A DNA stretch of 64,000 nucleotides from Panicum virgatum (lineage: Eukaryota; Streptophyta; Magnoliopsida; Poales; Poaceae): positions 30,191,339 to 30,255,338 of the forward strand of contig NC_053149.1 in NCBI RefSeq assembly GCF_016808335.1, given 5' to 3'. Under the pieces are notes generated by a model that saw nothing but the letters and a program-made list of their open reading frames with translations, was not told where the DNA came from and did no database searches. Made by a program: the position numbers and the translations under genes. Of the stretch, positions 1 to 9,738 are shown piece after piece. Numbering within the stretch: position 1 is the stretch's first letter; every line of letters begins with the position of its first letter.

Positions 1-310
1 ACTGGGTTGGGTTTTGGGTTTCGGGTTGGGCTGGGTTTTCTATTTTTCCTTTCTATTTCTATTTACTCTCTCAATTCAAAACCTAATTCAAACAAAGTTT
101 GAATTCAAATTTGAATTTGAATTCAAACCACACTCAAATAAAATTATGCACCAGCATGAATGCAACAAAAATTTAAACCTATGATAAATTTTAATTAATT
201 AGGAACAAAAATTAGATTAAATGCCAACTAAACACAAAAAAACTTAGGAAATTTAACTAAAGCCAAAGAATTTATTAATAAATACTGAAATTTAAAATTA
301 GGGTGTTACA
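1..310 (-). repeat. TK1 3' LTR, terminal 310 bp
   Basis: This sequence matches 8605-8914 base for base by eye and ends in GGGTGTTACA directly beside the polypurine tract. It holds an AT-rich stretch with a perfect hairpin at 97-128 (14 bp stem, 4 nt loop). On the element strand this is the start of U3. The rest of this LTR lies left of the window. Confidence 0.95.
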
Positions 311-347
311 TACCCTACCCCCTTAAAGAAATCTCGTCCCGAGATTT
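311..347 (-). promoter_or_regulatory. TK1 polypurine tract and stop-codon hairpin
   Basis: Read on the minus strand, a purine run AAGGGGGTAGGGTA abuts the 3' LTR, which is the expected plus-strand DNA primer site. Just before it lies an 8 bp stem hairpin (329-347, arms AAATCTCG and CGAGATTT) that overlaps the Gag-Pol stop codon at 346-348. The same arrangement occurs at 36965-36983 in TK4; TK2 has one mismatch in the stem. Confidence 0.85.
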
Positions 348-3300
348 AGCTGGGCTGGCTAGCAAAGAGATCTGGGTATGTCTTCTTCAACTCATCTTCT
401 CGCTCCCAGGTAGCCTCAGCTTCACTGTGATGACTCCACTGAACTCTGCACATCTTGATGCGCTTGTTCCGAGTGACCCTCTCTGATGTCTCCAGAATCT
501 TCACCGGATGCTCAGTATAAGTCAGATCCTCCTGGACATCGACTCCATCCAGGGGTGCCTGCTCTTCGGGTACTCGCAGACATCTCTTCAGCTGAGATAT
601 ATGGAAGACATCATGAACTCCTGAGAGGCTGAGAGGTAACTCCAGGCGATAAGCAACTTCGCCTTTCCGCTCTAGCACCTTGAATGGCCCCACATACCGA
701 GGTGCTAACTTCCCTTTGACATTGAATCTGCGGATTCCTCTCATCGGAGACACCTTCAGGTACACATAATCACCAACACTGAAAGTCAGGTCTCTCCGTT
801 TGCCATCAGCATAGCTCTTCTGTCTGCTCTGTGCAATCCTCAGATTTTCTCGCACAGCCTGAACCATCTGCTCTGCATCATCTATGATCTCAGGGCCAAA
901 GAGCTGCTTCTCACCAATCTGATCCCAATAGAGAGGAGTCCTGCATTTTCTGCCATACAATGCCTCGAAGGGTGACTTCTTCAGACTGGCCTGATAGCTG
1001 TTGTTATATGAGAACTCAGCAAATGACAGGCACTTATCCCAACTAGTACCATACTGAATAGCACAAGCTCTCAGCATATCCTCCAACACTTGGTTGGTTC
1101 TCTCTGTCTGCCCATCTGTCTGAGGGTGATAAGCTGTACTGAAACGCAGCTTCGTATCCAACGAGTCATGGAGCTGCTCCCAGAACCGAGAAGTGAACTG
1201 AGACCCTCTATCAGATATAATCTTCTTGGGCACACCATGCAAGCAGACAATCCGAGAGATGTACAACTCTGCAAGTCTAGCACCGGAGTAAGTAGTGTTC
1301 ACTGGAATGAAGTGAGCAACCTTCGTCAATCGATCCACTACTACCCAAATGGAGTTGTACCCTTTCTGAGTACGAGGCAATCCAACAATGAAGTCCATCG
1401 TGATTTCCTCCCATTTCCACTCTGGAATCTTCAAAGGCTGTAATAGACCTGCTGGCCTCTGATGCTCAGCCTTGACACGCTGACAGGTGTCACAAATAGC
1501 CACGTACTCTGCCACTGAACGCTTCATCCCATACCACCAGAAACGTTCCTTCAGATCATAATACATCTTCGTGCTGCCCGGATGAATAGAGTAAGCTGTA
1601 TCATGGGCCTCACTCAGAATTAACTTCCGAAGATCATGCACATCCGGCACGCAGATCCGGTTCTTGTACCACAAGGTACCCTGATCATCCTCTCTGAAAT
1701 GTGGGGCCTTGCCCTTCTTGAGCAACTCACGAATCTCCTGCAGCTTCTCATCATCTTTCTGATGCTGCCGGATCTCTGCCTCTAGAGTCGGTACTGCCTC
1801 AAATGCTGCACTGGAGGTATGATGCAAGAAGCCCAGACTCAACTGCTCGAACTCCTCGCATAACTCTGGAGGCATCTGGAAAGCCACGGCCATGTTGACA
1901 TAACTTCTTCTGCTCAGAGCATCTGCTACAACATTGGCCTTGCCCGGATGATAGTGAATCTCCAGATCATAGTCCTTGACCAACTCTAGCCATCTTCTCT
2001 GCCGCATGTTCAGCTCATTCTGCGTGAAAATGTACTTGAGGCTCTTGTGGTCAGTGTAGATATCACACCGCTGCCCATACAAGTAATGCCTCCAAATCTT
2101 CAGAGCATGCACAACTGCGGCTAACTCAAGATCATGAGTAGGATAATTCAGCTCATGCCGACGTAACTGCCGTGAAGCATAAGCAATCACTCTGCCCTCC
2201 TGCATCAGAACACACCCAAGACCATCCTTCGAAGCATCACAATACACCGTGAACCTCTTCGTCTGGTCTGGCAGGGTCAAGACTGGCGCCGTAGTCAACC
2301 TCTTCTTCAGCTCATCAAAGGCCATCTGGCGCTCATCAGTCCATACAAAAGCCACATTCTTCTCTAGCAAAGAAGTCAAAGGCTTCGCGATCTTGGAGAA
2401 ATTCTCAATGAACCTCCGATAATATCCTGCTAAGCCCAAGAAAGACCTGACTTCCTTCACTGTCTGCGGTGTCTCCCACTCAAGCACATCCTTCACCTTG
2501 CTTGGATCAACAGCAATGCCTCCCTGAGAGATAACATGACCGAGGAATGGAACCTCGTCAATCCAGAACTCGCACTTGCTGAACTTGGCATACAGCTGAT
2601 GTTCTCTCAGCCTCTGCAACACGAGTCTCAGATGCTCCTCATGCTCTTCTTCTGTCTTGGAGAAGATCAGAATATCATCAATGAAAATCACCACGAAGAC
2701 ATCCAGATAGTCCATGAAAACCATGTTCATCAGGTGCATGAAGTAAGCCGGGGCATTAGTCAAGCCGAAGGACATGACTGTATACTCATATAGCCCGTAC
2801 TTGCAGGTGAATGCCGTCTTCGGAATATCCCCAGGACGGATCCTCAGCTGAAAATAACCCGAACGAAGATCAATCTTCGAGAATATACGAGCACCTCGAA
2901 GCAAATCGAAGAGATCCTCAATACGGGGCAGTGGATGCTTGTTCTTGATAGTAACTGCATTCAGCTCCCGATAATCGACACACATCCTCTTCGAGCCATC
3001 CTTCTTATCTACCAGCAATAATGGAAAAGCCCAAGGAGAGAAGCTGCGACGGATATAGCCCTTGGCTAGCAACTCATCAATAGTCTTCTTAACTTCTTCA
3101 TGCTCTATAGGTGCCATACGGTAGGGCCGCTTTGCAATAGGAGCTGTGCCAGGCAAGAGATCAATACAAAACTCAATGGCGCGTTCAGGCGGCATACCTG
3201 GCAGATCATCCGGAAAGACATCCGGGAATTCAGACACCACGCGAATACCGTCCGTGGGTCTAGCCTCCATCTGATGAAGAAATCCAGAAGGCTCTACTGC

Positions 3301-4912
3301 ACTGATAACAACCTCTTGGCCACTGGAAGCTGATAACAAGACTGTCCTCTGAGCACAATCTATACGAACTCCCCATTTGGCCAGAGTCTCCATCCCCAGA
3401 ATGACATCAATGCCCTTGGTGTCTAGCACCATCAGATCAGTACAGAACTCTACTCCCCTCAAAGAAACACTGACTCTCGGGCAGTAAGTGTGAGACCTCA
3501 ACTGTCCTCCCGGAGAAGATACTAACAGGCACCTCTTTAATGTGCTAGTATGAATACCATGATGCTCGACAAAAGACTGAGTAATGAAGGAATGCGTAGC
3601 ACCAGTATCAAAAAGCACTGTAGCTGGATATGAATTAACCATGAACGTACCAATAACCACGTTGGGAGCCTCGGCCGCTGACTCGGCCGTCACGTGGTTC
3701 ACCCTGCCCTGTGCTGGCGCCCTGGGCTGAGCTGGGCGCCCCTGCTGTCCCGCCTGCGCCTTCCGGGGGCAAGCGTTGGCGTAGTGCCCCGGCTGGCCGC
3801 AGTGAAAGCAGGTGCGAGGAGGTCCCTGAGCCTGCTGTCCGGTAGGAGCTGCCGGACGTGGAGCCTGCGGTGCTGGTGGAGCTGGTGGAGCACGAGCCGG
3901 AGGTGCTGGTAACCTCGGGCCCTGACCTGCCTGCTGCTGTCGAGGCGGGTACTGCTGCGGTGGCCTCTGCTGGTACTGCTGAGGAGGCCGGTACTGAGGC
4001 TGGTACTGCTGGGGCTGCTGGAGTCGAGGACGAGTGTTGCTGCCGGAAGCAACGGGGACAACCTTCCTCTTCTTGTCCTCCATCTCCAGGTGCTTACGCT
4101 CAGTGTTGAGCGCACTGTCAACCAGATGGTTGAAGTCGTCGAAGCGGAGGTTGAGCAGCGCGTACTGGAGGTAGTCCTCAAGACCCTCCATGAAGTGCTC
4201 CTGCTTCTTGCGGTCATCCGCAACCTCGGCAGGGGCGTAGCGTGCCAGCTGAAGAAAACGATCACGATACTCCGTGACCGACATAGTCCCCTGAATTCAC
4301 AAAGACAGATAGATATCTCAAGATTAACTCAAGATTCATAAGAATAGAACAAGGGCATTAGTTCAAAAGAAACTGCTGAATGATTATACTTAGGATTACC
4401 TGCTTCAGTGCAAGGAACTCCTTCTGCTTCATCTTCATAACGCCCGCGGGGACGTTGTGGCTGCGAAAACGCTCTCTGAACTGGAGCCAGGTGAGAGACT
4501 CGCGGTCGTGAACTGGGTGGGACTCCCACCAGTCCAGAGCTGCCCCTCGCAGCTGTCCTGCTGCGTACAAGACGCGCTCACGGTCATCGCACTGGGCGAT
4601 GTCCAGCTGACGCTCCACTGCACGGAGCCAGTCGTCAGCCTGAAGGGGGTCGGACGTGTGAGAGAACGTCGGCGGGTGACCCCTCAGGAACTCAGCACGC
4701 CTGTCGCGAGGCTGCGGCGGTGGAGGAGGCGGAGGCTGAGTGTGAGCGTGCTGAAGAGCCTGAACAGTGTTGTTCAGGGTAGCCATCATCTGCATCTGGA
4801 GCTGGAAGTACTGCTCCGGAGTCAAGGGCGGCGGCATCGGGATCCCAGTACTCTGGTTGTTCTGACCCTGCTGCTGGCCAGAACCGGAACCGGTGCTCCT
4901 GGTGTTCACCAT
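346..4912 (-). CDS. gag-pol: TK1 Gag-Pol polyprotein, two exons (4912-4400 and 4290-346)
   Basis: The start is the ATG at 4912 (MVNTRSTG). Exon 1 gives 171 residues and exon 2 gives 1314, so the spliced product is about 1485 residues. Counting from the Met at 4284 (add 173 for the spliced protein), the domains are: second half of the retrotransposon Gag domain (1-70), a Pro/Gln-rich linker, a CCHC knuckle (C159, C162, H167, C172), protease DTG at 226-228, RT with D472 and IDD at 535-537, RNase H with D683, E720, D745 and D788, integrase zinc site H894, H901, C931, C934, catalytic D964, D1025, E1061 with 35 residues between the last two, a GPF motif near 1199, and a chromodomain at about 1256-1307. 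No frameshift or internal stop is present. The chromodomain and long LTRs place it in the Tekay/Del clade of chromoviruses. Splicing is inferred from sequence and not observed. Confidence 0.92.
4291..4399 (-). other. Spliceosomal-type intron in TK1 gag (109 bp)
   Basis: On the minus strand the junctions read CAG|GTAATC and TTCAG|GGG. The intron is phase 0, between the codons for Q171 and G172, inside the retrotransposon Gag domain. It is AT-rich between GC-rich exons, has a possible branch site GTTAATC about 35 nt before the acceptor, and carries an in-frame stop that ends unspliced translation at residue 184. TK3 lacks exactly this segment (junction 45820/45821). Confidence 0.88.
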
Positions 4913-5484
4913 CTGATTTGAACAAAAGATTTCATGATTAAGGATATTGCAGGAATAAACTCTGATGGATATGATAACTCTTTGCGGAAAAAGACTCAGC
5001 CATGATAAAGTAGACAGGATAGAGTTGACTGTTTTACCCCCAACGATCTAACTCATTTTATTAATTAGTTAACTTTAACATCTGAGTGATTTTCTTTGAA
5101 CAAATTTAAACTGCTAAGCTATGCAATCAGTCAAAAATCCAAATCAAACATGTAGCATAATAACAAGCAGACAATTTTCACAACTTAGCCGAGTTTAGCA
5201 AAAGACTCGACTAACACAACGCGTCGCAGAACGTGCTATCGTGTTATTATTAAAAAGGTCACCTAGCTATGCTCATGGTGGTCAGATGACTGATTCAGGT
5301 CAAAATCTACGAAAACTATTCTTCAGAGAGAGAAATCAAGGCAAGAAGGGTAAAAAGTCAAAGAAGTCAAGGGGTATAATAGTAAAATAGTTTCAGCAGT
5401 CAAGGATTGGAGAGAAAGAGTTCTAAAACTCGACCAGTTCTATCTAGGCTTCGTCCTACAGTCGATACGGCTCTGATACCACTC
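4913..5484 (-). other. TK1 leader between 5' LTR and gag
   Basis: This is 572 bp of untranslated leader. It begins at the primer binding site and ends at the gag ATG. I see no long open frame. A packaging signal is expected here but cannot be located from sequence alone. Confidence 0.8.
5469..5481 (-). promoter_or_regulatory. TK1 primer binding site, tRNA-iMet type
   Basis: The minus strand reads TGGTATCAGAGCC three bases after the LTR end. This is the usual complement of the 3' end of plant initiator methionine tRNA, so reverse transcription is probably primed here. Confidence 0.93.
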
Positions 5485-7620
5485 TGTAACACCCGGTTTA
5501 TAAAAGAGCATAAACCGAGCAATCATATACGTGCCAGGATCAAGTCACACGTATATACAACAGAATGAACAGTATATCATAGCACATATCACGTAAAAAG
5601 ATATAATAAAGCGAATACGAATGTTATTTATTACAATAATGACAAAATGTCTGATACAGCGGAAGCGAAGTACAAAATACGATAAAGCTCTCTGAAAGCC
5701 GAAGCAGGGCGCCACAGGGACGTCGACTGGGAGACGAAGCACCTAGAAGTCCTCGTAGTCCTGGTAGCGCTGGACGAACTCCCTCGTGTCGGCAGGAACT
5801 GAGCAGCAGTAGCGTAGCCAAGAGGAAAAAGTAGAGAAGAGGCAAGAGTGAGTACACAACTTGTACTCAACAAGTATAACACAAACTATGAGGCTCTAGG
5901 CTGGCTGACTCAACTGCATAAGCTTTTAAGTGTTGGCAAAATTTTTTTAAAGCTATTTACTACGAGTTGATGAATTACCATTAACCCAGTTACATAGTAA
6001 TTAAACAGAATTAATTATACTATTACTGAGAACCAAACCACTACCAAGCCACCAAGGTAAACCCCGAGAAGCACCTCCCTCGTCGGAAGGAGATAACTTC
6101 ACTAATCAAAAGGAGGATCTGGGCCGCTCATAACCGTGAGCACGGCTAGTATACCAGTTTTACACTCTGCAGAGGTTGCACATCTTTACCCACAAGTCGT
6201 GAGCTACGCCAGTTGTTCATCACACTTCCTTAGGTGAGATGGCCAGCGACTCACTACGAGGCCTTTAGAAAGAATCTCGTTGGTAAGGCGTAACCGCGAG
6301 AGATAGGTCGGCGACGATGGGGCCCACCTCCGGGGGTACAAGCACAGGAGCGCAATCCAAGCACAGACCAAGCCGGAGGAGCAGGGACCATTGAAGCTTA
6401 CTACTCTTGCCCCGCAGGTAAGTTACTCCAAACCAAAAAGATCTAGTTATTACGCCAAGTCTATCCCATTCTAGCCTTGTGGTAGCGCTGTTGTCCCAGG
6501 TTGTAGCTCTATGAACCGGTCCTTATGGAGAGTGGCCAACCAGGCAGTAAGCACCGTGCTGGCCCCCTAAACCATGTTTCTAAAAAAACATCTTTTAACG
6601 AGAAGTGAGCCACTCAAGCCACACAGAGTGCCACTCTCAGAATTAAGTTCAAGTAAACCATTAATCAAATTAATTAAAAAGGACCAGAGTGTGTTATAGC
6701 GCAGCAACCTAGCACAACTAACCAAAATGCAACCCAAAGGTATATATAAAGGATATAAACTGGCTAGGAAATCCTTAAAGGCATACAGTATTAAAATGCA
6801 GTATGAAATTGTATTTAAAGATGATAGGTTGTTCATGTTATACTTGCCTTCCTCGTACTGCTCCTGCTGCTGCTCAAACTGATCCGAAGACGGCTGCTCC
6901 GGGTACTGGTACTGGGGCTCCTCAGTTGGATCAACGTCTACTCACGAACACATGGCCAAAACAATGCACAAAAATAAGCATACAAGCAAATACTAACAAA
7001 AACTAAGAAACAGTACATCAATACATAAAAACAGCGCACAAAACTATTCTAGAACTATTCTACGCGTTACAACGATCGCGTGGATATAAAGAACGCTAAA
7101 AACGGAGCTAAAACGCATAAACTAGGCCTAAAACAAGGTTCAGGGGCTTATTTGTAAGAAAAACAGGATTCCAGGGGCTTTTCTGCTAAAACCGAGGGCT
7201 AGAACGTAATTACTGAAAAGATCCGAGGGCCAACGCGTAAAAAGACCCTAACTGGACGGCGGGTTCTATTTCTAAAGAGCTCAGGGGTTAAAACGTTAAA
7301 AACAGGACCTGAGTGGTATTATTTTTGAATAAAGGTGGACTGCGGGTTGAAACAGAGAAAAGGCAGGGGCTCTTTAGCAAAACTTCCAGGCCGAACCGGT
7401 ACGCATGCACCACGGCCGTCAGATCTGGATCTAAGGGTTGGGATTTGATCGGTTTGGGATCTAATCTCGGGCGTACATCTCTGATCGGATGGCCAGGGTT
7501 GAACGCGGCTGACGGCGGCGGCGGGACTCGCCGGGATTCCTCTCCCGCGGCGGGGGATCGCCGGCGTAAGCCGAAATCGACGCTCAGAGTCTCGATTCGA
7601 CGCGGGTGAGTGTCTAGGAT

Positions 7621-7643
7621 GGACTACGCGTCATGCGTAGTCC
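7621..7643. repeat. Small inverted repeat in the GC-rich LTR interior
   Basis: The arms GGACTACGC and GCGTAGTCC flank a 5 nt loop. A degenerate version of the same palindrome occurs at the matching place in TK2 (18567-18590), and traces are visible in TK3 and TK0. It may be a conserved regulatory or RNA structure, but the function is unknown. Confidence 0.6.
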
Positions 7644-8277
7644 ACCTGGGACCTTGGCGGGCCTCTGGGGGGTCAGTGGCGGTGAGAGCAAGGACGGCGG
7701 CGGCTCTGCACGGTGGCTCTCGCCGGCGAGCCGCGTTCTGGCGCCCAGGGAAAGGCCTACGTGCCGCAAAAGCTAGTGCAAAAGAATCTGGAGGGGGCGC
7801 GGGTGCTCACCGGGACTTCTGGTGGCCGGAGGCGTCGCGCAGATGGGTCGCCGGCGGGGTTTGGCGGCGGAAACGGTGCGGTGGCCGTGGACGGGGTGGT
7901 GCGGGGCTCCTCCGGGACCGCTGACTCGCCGGGAAGACACGAGCGGACCCTGCGAAGGAGGTATAGGGGTCAAAGAAGCTCGGAGGTCGACGGCGGCGCG
8001 GAATTGTGCGGCGGCGCAACTCACCGGCGATGATGCGGGTCGAAATTCCGGCCGTGGCAGGGGCGGATTCGGGGCAAGCGGGCTTGGGGAAAGTTCCTGG
8101 TGGCACGGCGGAGTTGTTGCGGGGTCTTGCGGAGTTGGTGGCGCAGCGGTGTGGCGTGGCCGCGGCGGCGCTGAGGGCTCTGCGCGGCGGAGCGAGCAGA
8201 GCGGGATGGGGGCGGCGCTAGGATTCGTGGGGCGGCGCTCTGTTGGATTGGGAGAGGGCGCAGAGGATTGGGGGCGG

Positions 8278-8283
8278 TTTAAA
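8278..8283 (-). promoter_or_regulatory. Candidate TATA box of TK1 LTR
   Basis: TTTAAA lies in an otherwise GC-rich stretch. The matching place in other copies also has an AT core: TTTAAA at 28990-28995 in TK3 and TATAAAT at 51191-51197 in TK0. If it is used, U3 is about 630 bp and the transcript has a leader of more than 3 kb before gag. This is inference from position and composition only. Confidence 0.35.
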
Positions 8284-8700
8284 GGAGGCAGGCCGGGGAT
8301 TTCGGCGTGGGGGGTGGGTAGGAAGGCCGCGGGGATCACGGCGGACGCTGCGGCTGGCCGTTCCGCGGCGAGCGCTGTGCGGGGGAGAAGGGTCTGACAT
8401 GGGGGGGCCGGGCTGTCAGCGGCGCTGGGGTAGTGGGCGCTGGCGTGTGGGGCCATGCTGCAGCAGGGCCGCTCGGTCAGAAGCGGGAGGCGACGCGCGG
8501 GGCGAGTGCTGGGCTGGCGCGCGCGTTGGGCCCGCGGGGAGGCCGGCTGGGCCAGCGGAGCGAACTGGGCCGAGGAGGTGTGGGCCGCGCGTGTGGGCCA
8601 AAGAACTGGGTTGGGTTTTGGGTTTCGGGTTGGGCTGGGTTTTCTATTTTTCCTTTCTATTTCTATTTACTCTCTCAATTCAAAACCTAATTCAAACAAA

Positions 8701-8732
8701 GTTTGAATTCAAATTTGAATTTGAATTCAAAC
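8701..8732. repeat. Perfect U3 hairpin
   Basis: The arms GTTTGAATTCAAAT and ATTTGAATTCAAAC form a perfect 14 bp stem with loop TTGA. The same hairpin occurs at 97-128, 19475-19506 and 27900-27931. TK4 has a changed loop (36728 onward), and a relic is visible in TK0 near 51640. Confidence 0.85.
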
Positions 8733-8916
8733 CACACTCAAATAAAATTATGCACCAGCATGAATGCAACAAAAATTTAAACCTATGATAAATTTTAATT
8801 AATTAGGAACAAAAATTAGATTAAATGCCAACTAAACACAAAAAAACTTAGGAAATTTAACTAAAGCCAAAGAATTTATTAATAAATACTGAAATTTAAA
8901 ATTAGGGTGTTACAAC

Positions 8917-9738
8917 ATCAAGCAAACCCGGGATGGCACCTTCATCCACCAGGCCAAGTACACCAAGGACATGCTCAAGAAGTTCGACTTCGAGGACCTC
9001 AGTCCCATGCCGACTCCTATGAGCACTTCTACGGCGCTGGATGAGGACACTGAAGGTGTTGCTGTGGACCAGAAGGAGTATAGGAGCATGATCGGCTCGC
9101 TCCTGTACTTGACGGCCACCAGACCCGACATCCAGTTCGCGGTCTGTCTCTGCACGAGGTTCCAGGCTTCTCCGCGCACTTCTCACAGGAACGCTGTGAA
9201 GAGGATTTTCAGGTACCTCCGCTACACTCCTGAGTTTGGCCTTTGGTACTCTTCTTCCTCTTCTCTTGCGTTGGTTGGCTTTTCTGATGCTGATCATGGT
9301 GGGTGTCGGATTGATCGCAAGTCGACTTCAGGCACCTGTCAGTTTCTTGGAACTTCTCTTGTGTCTTGGTCTGCCCGCAAGCAAACAAGTGTAGCTCTTT
9401 CTACCACAGAAGCCGAATACATTGCTGCTGCTAGTTGCTGCTCCCAGATCCTTTGGATGAGACACACTCACAGTGATTATGGCCTAACCTATGGCAGAGT
9501 TCCTATTTTCATTGACAGCACCTCAGCTATAAGCTTAGCCAAGAACCCCGTCCTACACTCTCGCTCCAAGCATATAGACGTGAGGTTCCATTTCCGGAGA
9601 GATCACTATGAGAAGGGCGATGTCGAGCTGTCTCATGTATCCACTGATAATCAAGTAGCTGACATCCTGACCAAGCCCCTAGAACAAGCCACCTATGCTC
9701 GCTTGAGGGGAGAGCTTGGCATGTGCTACCCATTTTGA
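8917..9738 (+). CDS. Sirevirus Pol C-terminal fragment: end of RT and RNase H
   Basis: The frame is open from the first codon after TK1 to a TGA at 9736-9738, about 273 residues (IKQTRDG to MCYPF). It contains the copia RT tail with the KEYRSMIGSLLYLTATRPDI region, followed by a complete RNase H. The expected acidic residues are in SDADHGG, TTEAEY, DSTSAI and the VADILTKPL tail. It is the 3' fragment of one Gag-Pol gene whose integrase and RT catalytic parts are outside the window. It is broken only by the TK1 insertion, since the fragment itself has no stop or shift. Sirevirus identity is supported by the downstream purine tracts and the LTR structure. Confidence 0.92.
   Translation: MKQTRDGTFIHQAKYTKDMLKKFDFEDLSPMPTPMSTSTALDEDTEGVAVDQKEYRSMIGSLLYLTATRPDIQFAVCLCTRFQASPRTSHRNAVKRIFRYLRYTPEFGLWYSSSSSLALVGFSDADHGGCRIDRKSTSGTCQFLGTSLVSWSARKQTSVALSTTEAEYIAAASCCSQILWMRHTHSDYGLTYGRVPIFIDSTSAISLAKNPVLHSRSKHIDVRFHFRRDHYEKGDVELSHVSTDNQVADILTKPLEQATYARLRGELGMCYPF

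Larger units (their letters stand above)
1..8914 (-). mobile_element. TK1: Tekay/Del-type Ty3/gypsy retrotransposon, cut by the window edge
   Basis: This is a minus-strand chromovirus in the order 3' LTR (only its last 310 bp are in the window), polypurine tract, Gag-Pol, leader, primer site, 5' LTR. The LTR ends are TGTAACACCC and GGGTGTTACA. The 310 bp of left LTR look identical by eye to the last 310 bp of the right LTR (8605-8914), so the insertion is recent. It landed in the pol gene of a Sirevirus, whose reading frame resumes at 8917. The target duplication cannot be checked because the left end is outside; the right flank is ACATC. All coding domains are open, so this copy may be autonomous once its intron is spliced. 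Confidence 0.95.
5485..8914 (-). repeat. TK1 5' LTR (3430 bp)
   Basis: The LTR is bounded by TGTAACACCC and GGGTGTTACA. Its low-coordinate 1.5 kb (R/U5 on the element strand) is strongly conserved with the other copies, including a block at about 6110-6440. A stretch at about 7130-7400 has irregular repeats of a CAGGGGCT phrase followed by A-rich sequence. The part from about 7450 to 8600 is GC-rich and diverges strongly from TK2, TK3 and TK4, and the last 250 bp are AT-rich. Many short open frames occur on both strands but none resembles a known protein. Confidence 0.95.

Noticed and set aside
3699..4265. 188-codon open frame overlapping gag in another frame
   Set aside because: It is a shadow of the Pro/Gln-rich coding region. 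It is kept only where gag is kept and has no domain.
5624..5882. Two overlapping hydrophobic open frames of 77-83 codons, repeated in every LTR
   Set aside because: They recur only because the LTRs are recent copies. Single-base gaps shift their second halves between copies, so the protein is not conserved.
6567..6836. Open frame of 85-89 codons on the element strand, present in most LTRs
   Set aside because: It is AT-rich with no recognisable domain, and changes between copies look neutral.
7773..8456. 227-codon open frame in the GC-rich LTR interior
   Set aside because: It is a Pro/Ala/Arg-rich product of GC-rich sequence. It is not conserved in the other LTRs, and long frames occur there in several phases.
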